The notes under the pieces were generated by a model. The model saw nothing but the letters and a program-made list of their open reading frames with translations. It made no database searches and was not told where the DNA came from. Below, in pieces: positions 5,968 through 10,852 of a stretch of DNA of 10,852 bases. The DNA comes from Candidatus Delongbacteria bacterium (GTDB taxonomy: Bacteria; JAGOEH01). Numbering within the stretch: the stretch's first letter is position 1; the number at the start of each line of letters is the position of its first letter. The DNA lies in contig JAGOEH010000101.1 in assembly GCA_017997825.1 (NCBI GenBank), positions 1 to 10,852 of the forward strand. The letters run 5' to 3'. Position numbers and translations under genes: made by a program.

Positions 5968-7032
5968 ATGAAACGAATCCTGGTAACCGGTTCATGCGGT
6001 CTGATCGGCGGTCAGAGTGTGAACTATTTTGACCGTCTCGGCTGGAACGTTGATGGTATCGACAATTATACTCGGGGAGAGTTGATGGGCGAGGGAGGAG
6101 ATACCCGTTGGAAACTTCGGGAATTGCAACAGGAATGCCCCCATTACCGGCATTATGATCTGGATATAAGGAACCGGGACGGAGTGATGGAACTGATCCG
6201 GCAACGCCGTCCCCATGCCGTCATCCATGCGGCCGCCCAGCCCAGTCATGATCTGGCAGCCTCCCGGCCATTCGATGATTTTGAGATAAACGCATGCGGT
6301 ACCTTAAATTTATTGGAAGCCTGCCGCCGGGCGATCCCTGAATCTCCATTCATCTTCCTCTCGACCAACAAGGTTTATGGAGACAGTCCCAACCGATTGA
6401 AATTGAAAGAATCGGAGACCCGGTTCGACTATGCTGATCCACAGGATATCGATGGAATCACCGAAGAATGTCCGATCGACCAATCATTGCATTCGCTGTT
6501 CGGCGCTTCTAAACTGGCAGCCGATGTAATGGTGCAGGAATATGGACGTTATTTTTCCATGCCGACCTGCTGTCTGAGAGGGGGATGTCTGACCGGCCCG
6601 GGACACAGTGGAGTGGAGATTCATGGGTATCTCAGTTATCTGATCCGGTGTAACCTGGAAAAGCGGAACTACACCATCTATGGTTATCAAGGCAAACAAG
6701 TCCGGGATAATATCCACAGTCTCGATGTGATCCGGCTGATCGATGAGTTCATCCAATCTCCACGCCAGGCAGAGGTTTACAATCTGGGGGGTGGACGAAA
6801 TAATTCCATCTCCATTCTGGAATCCTTTAACCTGATCCAATCAATCACCGGACAACCCATGATTTACCAGTATAATCCCCGGCACCGCACCGGAGATCAT
6901 ATCTGTTACATCTCCAACCTGAGCAAGATACAGCGCCACTACCCCCGATGGAGCATCAGTCGGAATCTGAAGGACATTTTCATGGAAATCCACCGGGATT
7001 GGATTCAGCGGAACCAACAATCATCCTTATAA
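5968..7032 (+). CDS. NAD-dependent sugar epimerase, CDP-paratose 2-epimerase-like
   Basis: This 354-residue extended short-chain dehydrogenase acts on a nucleotide sugar in the cytoplasm. The NAD-binding loop is GSCGLIGG (8-15), with D32 at the end of the second strand for adenosine ribose. Further marks are HAAAQPSHD (87-95), [12 protein letters not shown] (107-118), STNKVYGD (132-139), [10 protein letters not shown] (173-182), RGGCLTGP (inside 195-210) and [10 protein letters not shown]. This combination is characteristic of proteins annotated as CDP-paratose 2-epimerases in O-antigen and capsule loci. The usual active-site Tyr of YxxxK is F178, with K182 kept; I recall this Phe as common in the subfamily, so it is probably not damage. 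The reaction (C2 epimerisation of a CDP or UDP sugar) is inferred. It starts 44 bases after the sulfatase-like gene, with a weak GCGGA ribosome site. Confidence 0.9.
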   Translation: MKRILVTGSCGLIGGQSVNYFDRLGWNVDGIDNYTRGELMGEGGDTRWKLRELQQECPHYRHYDLDIRNRDGVMELIRQRRPHAVIHAAAQPSHDLAASRPFDDFEINACGTLNLLEACRRAIPESPFIFLSTNKVYGDSPNRLKLKESETRFDYADPQDIDGITEECPIDQSLHSLFGASKLAADVMVQEYGRYFSMPTCCLRGGCLTGPGHSGVEIHGYLSYLIRCNLEKRNYTIYGYQGKQVRDNIHSLDVIRLIDEFIQSPRQAEVYNLGGGRNNSISILESFNLIQSITGQPMIYQYNPRHRTGDHICYISNLSKIQRHYPRWSISRNLKDIFMEIHRDWIQRNQQSSL

Positions 7033-7195
7033 GAACGGCACCATGATCAATACGGCAGGGAATCTACCGGATCATCGACGCTATGCTATTCAACGTGATG
7101 GATAACGCATGTTTCACTCAAAACAGATTGGTCAATCGGCATCAAACCTTTTCCATCAGCCGAGTGGGATCATTCAAAGTAAAAAAAGGAATTCG

Positions 7196-7897
7196 ATGAA
7201 ACCCAAAATTGTGGTGGTCGCTTATCATATAGGCCGGATCGGTTCATCGGCCATGATGGGGATACTGAGAATCGCCGGATTGAAGGTCGGATCCGAAAAC
7301 GGCTTGGTTTCTCCGGCTCCTATCAATTCCAAAGGATTTCTGGAATTAATAGCAGTCAAACCATTCATCAAGGAGGCATTCAGGGGATATTATCCCAACA
7401 TTACTGATCCTCCTCCTATAAATGAGGTGATCCGGTTCGGGAAAAAGAATGCCGGAAAATATCGGGAACTGATCCTGTCTTTACTTGGAAATCAAGGCCC
7501 TTATGCCATTAAAGCCCAACGCTTTCTCCCTTTGGCCTTTTTTTACTTCCTGCAGGATGAATTCGATATCAAGGTCATCGTCATGAACCGGCAGGAAGAA
7601 AAACAGGTGGATTCCATCATCAGAGTCTGGCACCGCTTCCCTCCCGAACCCCGATATCGGAACGTCTCCCGGGAAACCGTCATCGATTATGTCCGCCAAT
7701 GGAAAAAATTCTCACTGAACTTCATGGAGCATTTCAAATTCGATTATTATCCAGTATCATTTGAAGATCTGATCACCGCCACTCCAGCGACGTTAAGGGG
7801 TATCTTTGATTTTATCGCTGAGCCCATACCGGAATCGACTTCTATTAATCAATGGCTGGATCAATCCCTGGTCAATCAACCTGACTACCCATGGTAA
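7196..7897 (+). CDS. Sulfotransferase-like P-loop protein
   Basis: From the ATG at 7196 the protein has 233 residues. That start has AAAGGA 6 bases upstream; the frame stays open to an ATG at 7109, but the 29 extra residues are unlike the family. The N-terminal strand and loop VVVAYHIGRIGSSAMMGIL (6-24) corresponds to the PAPS 5'-phosphosulfate-binding loop. VIVMNRQEEKQVDSIIR (127-143) gives the Arg and Ser of the 3'-phosphate site, and YPVSFEDL (185-192) matches the 'YEDL' element of the fold. Such enzymes transfer sulfate from PAPS to a hydroxyl or amine of a sugar, lipid or peptide. The loop lacks the basic residue of the usual PRTGSTW, so activity is less certain than for the second sulfotransferase at 9374. 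FkbM follows after 7 bases. A 163-base gap (7033-7195) precedes it and holds nothing I recognise. Confidence 0.75.
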   Translation: MKPKIVVVAYHIGRIGSSAMMGILRIAGLKVGSENGLVSPAPINSKGFLELIAVKPFIKEAFRGYYPNITDPPPINEVIRFGKKNAGKYRELILSLLGNQGPYAIKAQRFLPLAFFYFLQDEFDIKVIVMNRQEEKQVDSIIRVWHRFPPEPRYRNVSRETVIDYVRQWKKFSLNFMEHFKFDYYPVSFEDLITATPATLRGIFDFIAEPIPESTSINQWLDQSLVNQPDYPW

Positions 7898-7904
7898 TCG
7901 GATA

Positions 7905-8669
7905 ATGGACAGAAACTATTACAGCCAACATGGCGAAGACTATATCCTGTCTGAAATGCTAAAAGGACAGACTACCGGTTGTTTTGTAGAAATCGGATGC
8001 ATTGACGGACGACGATTCAGCAATACTCTGACTTTTGAAGAATCCGGCTGGAACGGGGTCTGCGTAGAGGCTCACAGCGATTACATCCCCCTGCTGAAAG
8101 CCAACCGGCCGGGGGCTGAGATCTGCCATTGCGCCGTTTCGGACCGGGATCTTGACGCTGTAACGTTCTATGCCAATAAACGCGGCAGCTTATCAACCCT
8201 GAATCCTTCCAAGGAGAATGAATTCAAATCACGTTTCGGACGATGGTTCACCGGATTTGAAACTCAAACCATCCCCCAATTATGTCTGAATACCATTTTT
8301 GAACGCTACCATATCCATAATCCGGATATCCTTTCGATCGATGTGGAAGGTGAAGAAGCTCTTGTGCTGGCCGGATTGGATCTGATCCATCATCATCCCC
8401 GGATTATGGTGATCGAAGCGGATTCCATTCAGGATGAAAAGAAACTGGATGCGCGGTTGATCCCAGCCGGCTATGTCAAATCAGTCAGACTGGTCAACAA
8501 CCTATTTTATGTGCTGGATTCCTCACTGGAAAATTCATTGTTTAACCGAGATCACCACGGAATGCTGATCCATACCCAGCATCCTCTCGATTCCGATGGC
8601 GATCAATTCGTTCCGTTTAGGTATTGTTTTAGACAAAAATCCTGTCATCATCTCGGAGTCCCGGATTGA
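7905..8669 (+). CDS. FkbM-family methyltransferase (first copy)
   Basis: The start at 7905 gives 254 residues. The reading frame is open further upstream but would overlap the sulfotransferase and adds no family sequence. YSQHGEDYIL (6-15) is the typical opening of this FkbM subgroup. SAM-binding motif I is FVEIGCIDGRRFSNT (27-41), then GVCVEAHSDYIPLLKANRP (51-69), CHCAVSD (75-81) and the conserved PDILSIDVEGEEALVLAGLDL (140-160). FkbM enzymes O-methylate hydroxyls of polyketides, sugars and lipids; within a glycan locus a sugar O-methylation is most likely. The ribosome site is weak, and the 7-base gap to the previous stop suggests coupled translation. The C-terminus extends about 50 residues beyond the core with no recognised motif. 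Confidence 0.9.
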   Translation: MDRNYYSQHGEDYILSEMLKGQTTGCFVEIGCIDGRRFSNTLTFEESGWNGVCVEAHSDYIPLLKANRPGAEICHCAVSDRDLDAVTFYANKRGSLSTLNPSKENEFKSRFGRWFTGFETQTIPQLCLNTIFERYHIHNPDILSIDVEGEEALVLAGLDLIHHHPRIMVIEADSIQDEKKLDARLIPAGYVKSVRLVNNLFYVLDSSLENSLFNRDHHGMLIHTQHPLDSDGDQFVPFRYCFRQKSCHHLGVPD

Positions 8670-9361
8670 ATCCCCCTATACAATCGGTAAATGACCATTC
8701 GCCCCATGGACGGATGGCTGCTCGAAATCCTTATACCGATATATGCCAATTTATAACTAAAGACAATCCTGTCATCATCGATGCCGGAGCATGCTATGGT
8801 AAGTCGATCAATCTTTTTATAAGATCATATAAGAATCCATTAATCTATGCCTTTGAACCGATTCCGGAACATGCCGCCCAACTCCGCAGCAGATGTCCGG
8901 CCAATCGCGTCCAGGTATTTGAAAAAGCATTGGGTGCCCATAATCAGATCATTCCATTCCATATCACTAACTATCGACCATCCAGTTCGGTGATGATCCC
9001 GGGAGACTGGCTGAATCATTATCACGGTGAAAAGATGGAAATCCTCCAGATCATTGAAGTGGAAATGGTCAGATTAGCGGATATTCTTCCGGATACCAGC
9101 ATTGATATCTTCAAGCTGGATATCCAGGGATATGAGCTGGAAGCCTTACGGGGAGCCGATCATCTTTTAAAAGAAATCCCGCTTATTTTCACAGAAGTAG
9201 AGTTCATTCCATTATATCAGAATCAACCCCTCTTCTCCGATCTGGAACAATTCCTCCGGTCCTGCGGATTTCAATTATACAATCTCTACGAATTATGGAC
9301 ACATCCTGATGGTCAATTGACGGCAGGCGATGCTTTATTTATCAACCATCGTTTTTTTTAA
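8666..9361 (+). CDS. FkbM-family methyltransferase (second copy), TTG start
   Basis: The 231-residue protein has SAM motif I VIIDAGACYGKSINLF (36-51), YAFEPIPEHAAQL (61-73), EKALG (86-90) and the FkbM hallmark DIFKLDIQGYELEALRGAD (147-165), ending with a short strand GDALFINHRF (221-230). It is clearly diverged from the copy just upstream, so the two probably methylate different positions rather than being a fresh duplication. I chose the TTG at 8666 because GGAG lies 7 bases before it and it overlaps the upstream TGA (TTGA). The first in-frame ATG, at 8714, has no spaced ribosome site, although the 16 residues between are not conserved-looking. The following sulfotransferase starts 12 bases after the stop. 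Confidence 0.9.
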   Translation: MNPPIQSVNDHSPHGRMAARNPYTDICQFITKDNPVIIDAGACYGKSINLFIRSYKNPLIYAFEPIPEHAAQLRSRCPANRVQVFEKALGAHNQIIPFHITNYRPSSSVMIPGDWLNHYHGEKMEILQIIEVEMVRLADILPDTSIDIFKLDIQGYELEALRGADHLLKEIPLIFTEVEFIPLYQNQPLFSDLEQFLRSCGFQLYNLYELWTHPDGQLTAGDALFINHRFF

Positions 9362-9373
9362 GGACGAATTATC

Positions 9374-10096
9374 ATGATCGATTTGAACCATAACAGAAGT
9401 TCAATCCAGGTGTTGCCGAAAATAGTGGAACAATGGGCAGCTGATCCTGATTTTCCTTTTATGATCAGTTTTCCGCGAACCGGGAGTCACTGGCTACGGA
9501 TGATCATGGAACTCTATTTTGGCGTCCCTTCATTGGTTAGAATTTTCTATTATCATCCATCACGGGAATTTACCTGTTATCACCGTCATGACGACGATCT
9601 GGATATCATTCGCCGTAATGTGATCTATCTGTACCGTCATCCGGTCAGAGCCGTATATTCCCAATTGTGCTATAAAAAAGAGAATCCACAGGACCCCGAA
9701 CGGGTGGATCACTGGACGGAACGATATGCTCTACACCTGGATAAATGGCTGATACAGGAGAGTTTTACCTTAAAAAAAACCCTGGTAACCTATGAAGGCA
9801 TGAAAAAAGATTTGGCCGGAGAATTCGAAAAGATATGCCGTCATCTGAATCAACCGTTCGACCGGAAACGGTTTGACTCGGTATCGCCCCTGGTCACCCG
9901 GTCTGAAGTCCAAAAACGCACCCGGCACGATCCTCAAGTCATCGCCACCTCTTCATCTTACGATCATCAACGGGAACGCTTTGAAAAACAATATTTCAGC
10001 CGGATCATGAACATCATCGCCAGTCAGAATCACCGGCTCATCGATTATTTCTCTCTGGAAAAAGCTTCATCACCAGATAGGGAGATCAACCTATGA
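9374..10096 (+). CDS. Sulfotransferase domain protein (PAPS-dependent)
   Basis: This 240-residue protein has the classical sulfotransferase layout. FMISFPRTGSHWLRMIM (29-45) is the 5'-phosphosulfate loop, with the P-R-T-G-S-x-W pattern. NVIYLYRHPVRAVYSQ (82-97) supplies the Arg and Ser that bind the 3'-phosphate, and LVTYEGMKKD (137-146) is the 'YEDL'-like element preceding the C-terminal helices. At about 240 residues it is close to the minimum for the family. It should act in the cytoplasm, moving sulfate from PAPS to a glycan hydroxyl; the acceptor is inferred only from the neighbouring glycan genes. AAGGA lies 9 bases before the ATG. Its stop overlaps the start of the GT10 gene (ATGA), a sign of coupled translation. 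Confidence 0.9.
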   Translation: MIDLNHNRSSIQVLPKIVEQWAADPDFPFMISFPRTGSHWLRMIMELYFGVPSLVRIFYYHPSREFTCYHRHDDDLDIIRRNVIYLYRHPVRAVYSQLCYKKENPQDPERVDHWTERYALHLDKWLIQESFTLKKTLVTYEGMKKDLAGEFEKICRHLNQPFDRKRFDSVSPLVTRSEVQKRTRHDPQVIATSSSYDHQRERFEKQYFSRIMNIIASQNHRLIDYFSLEKASSPDREINL

Positions 10097-10852
10097 AACG
10101 AATCGGGATTGTACGGAACTGGACCTGGCCGGACTTAATGCAGCAAACCCATGGATGCAGCGGAGTGTGGGAAGGAATTCATTTCCTTGAAACCTGGGAG
10201 AAACCCTGTGATTATCTGGTGGTACTGAACAATCTGCCGGAGAATCGCTCTGTTGACCTGGCACCGGAACGGGTAATCCGGATTGTCCAGGAACCTCCGA
10301 CCGAGTTTTTCAAAGCCTGGCACACCAATCCCCCCTATGCGTCCATTACCCTAAGCTGCGATCCTGAAAAACAGGGGACATCCTATCGGCGGCATCATCC
10401 CATGGTTCCATGGCACATCAACCGGAATTACGATTTTCTGTCCGCAGCACCAGTTCCCGCGAAAAAGTCATGGCTTTCCTGGATCACCAGCACCAAAGCT
10501 ATTCTGCAAGGTCATCAGACAAGAATGGGATTCCTGCACCGGATCAATGGCCGGATTCCTGGACTTGAGTTGATTGGAACCTCCATTAATCATATCATTC
10601 AACCTCAACAACGGGAGGAAAACGCAGTCCTTCAAACTAAACTGGGATTTCGATTTGTGGAGGATAAATGGGCCGGACTGGCGCCATACCGTTATTCTCT
10701 GGCTATCGAAAACTTCAGTGGCCCTGACTACTGGACTGAAAAACTGGCCGCCTGTTATCTGGCTTGGACTCTCCCGATCTACTACGGATGCACCAATATA
10801 GAAGAGTATTTTCCCCCTGAATCGTTCATCCGAATCAATATTGAAAAACCCG
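10093..10852 (+). CDS. GT10 family glycosyltransferase (alpha-fucosyltransferase-like), partial
   Basis: A frame opening with ATG at 10093, overlapping the sulfotransferase stop (ATGA) and preceded by GGGAG 8 bases upstream, runs without a stop to the right edge (253 codons). The hallmark GT10 donor-binding region is present: LAPYRYSLAIENF (196-208), DYWTEKLAACYLAWTLPIYYG (212-232) and FPPESFIRIN (240-249), with the conserved E206, TEK and YYG. An earlier KSWLSWITSTK segment (125-135) fits the strand and loop that start the C-terminal domain in this family. GT10 enzymes transfer fucose (or a similar 6-deoxyhexose) from a GDP sugar in alpha-1,3/1,4 linkage. Related bacterial proteins in capsule and LPS loci may use other donors, so fucose is likely but not certain. 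Little of the protein should be missing at the C-terminus. Confidence 0.87.
   Translation, partial: MKRIGIVRNWTWPDLMQQTHGCSGVWEGIHFLETWEKPCDYLVVLNNLPENRSVDLAPERVIRIVQEPPTEFFKAWHTNPPYASITLSCDPEKQGTSYRRHHPMVPWHINRNYDFLSAAPVPAKKSWLSWITSTKAILQGHQTRMGFLHRINGRIPGLELIGTSINHIIQPQQREENAVLQTKLGFRFVEDKWAGLAPYRYSLAIENFSGPDYWTEKLAACYLAWTLPIYYGCTNIEEYFPPESFIRINIEKP

Noticed and set aside
6484-6840. Open frame on the minus strand, 118 codons
   Set aside because: Antisense to the conserved core of the epimerase.
7043-7105. A 20-codon frame in the gap before the first sulfotransferase
   Set aside because: Too short, no ribosome site, and no likeness to a leader peptide (no run of regulatory codons, no following attenuator hairpin).
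7109-7195. N-terminal extension of the first sulfotransferase-like protein
   Set aside because: The AAAGGA ribosome site favours the ATG at 7196, and the P-loop strand starts right there; the extra 29 residues look non-coding.
10574-10801. Open frame on the plus strand, 75 codons
   Set aside because: It overlaps, in another frame, the donor-binding region of the GT10 gene, which is clearly the coding frame.

Overview
The window comes from a Gram-negative bacterium. A lipobox-bearing lipoprotein signal and an accessory glycan locus point to an outer surface decorated with polysaccharide. Base composition is moderate and codon style is uniform (many CGG, GAT and CCG codons), so I see no clear boundary of foreign DNA. 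The lineage cannot be fixed from the sequence. The look is that of an uncultured environmental bacterium, with deltaproteobacterial or candidate-phylum-like protein families, but that is a guess. No rRNA, tRNA, CRISPR array, transposase or phage gene was seen.

Left half, all minus strand. At the left edge is the N-terminus of a membrane-anchored protein (1-140) behind a perfect-consensus sigma70-type promoter (272-300). Next comes a compact minus-strand cluster, in transcription order: a UshA-like lipoprotein whose metal ligands are mostly replaced (4504-3587); a long-chain acyl-CoA ligase split by a one-base frameshift into an N-terminal piece (3472-2276) and a C-terminal piece (2279-1758); a class I SAM methyltransferase (1732-1049); and a RimL-type GNAT acetyltransferase (1026-421). 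The last three lie 22-25 bases apart and should be co-transcribed. Their common theme would be acyl, methyl and acetyl transfer, but no pathway can be named.

Centre. A roughly 500-base divergent intergenic region (4505-5029) carries candidate promoters in both directions.

Right half, all plus strand. This is a surface-glycan locus. It opens with a membrane-anchored sulfatase/alkaline-phosphatase-superfamily protein that appears to have lost its central catalytic section (5030-5923). An NDP-sugar epimerase resembling CDP-paratose 2-epimerases follows (5968-7032). Then comes a tightly packed run: sulfotransferase-like protein (7196-7897), FkbM methyltransferase (7905-8669), second FkbM methyltransferase starting at TTG (8666-9361), second sulfotransferase (9374-10096), and a GT10 (alpha-fucosyltransferase family) glycosyltransferase running off the right edge (from 10093). 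Overlapping stop/start codons suggest translational coupling. Together they predict a polysaccharide or glycolipid that is glycosylated by a GT10 enzyme, O-methylated at up to two positions and sulfated at up to two positions.

The most unusual points are three defective-looking enzymes in a row near the divergent promoter region (metal-site-less phosphoesterase lipoprotein, frameshifted acyl-CoA ligase, internally deleted sulfatase) beside an apparently intact sulfation/methylation locus.
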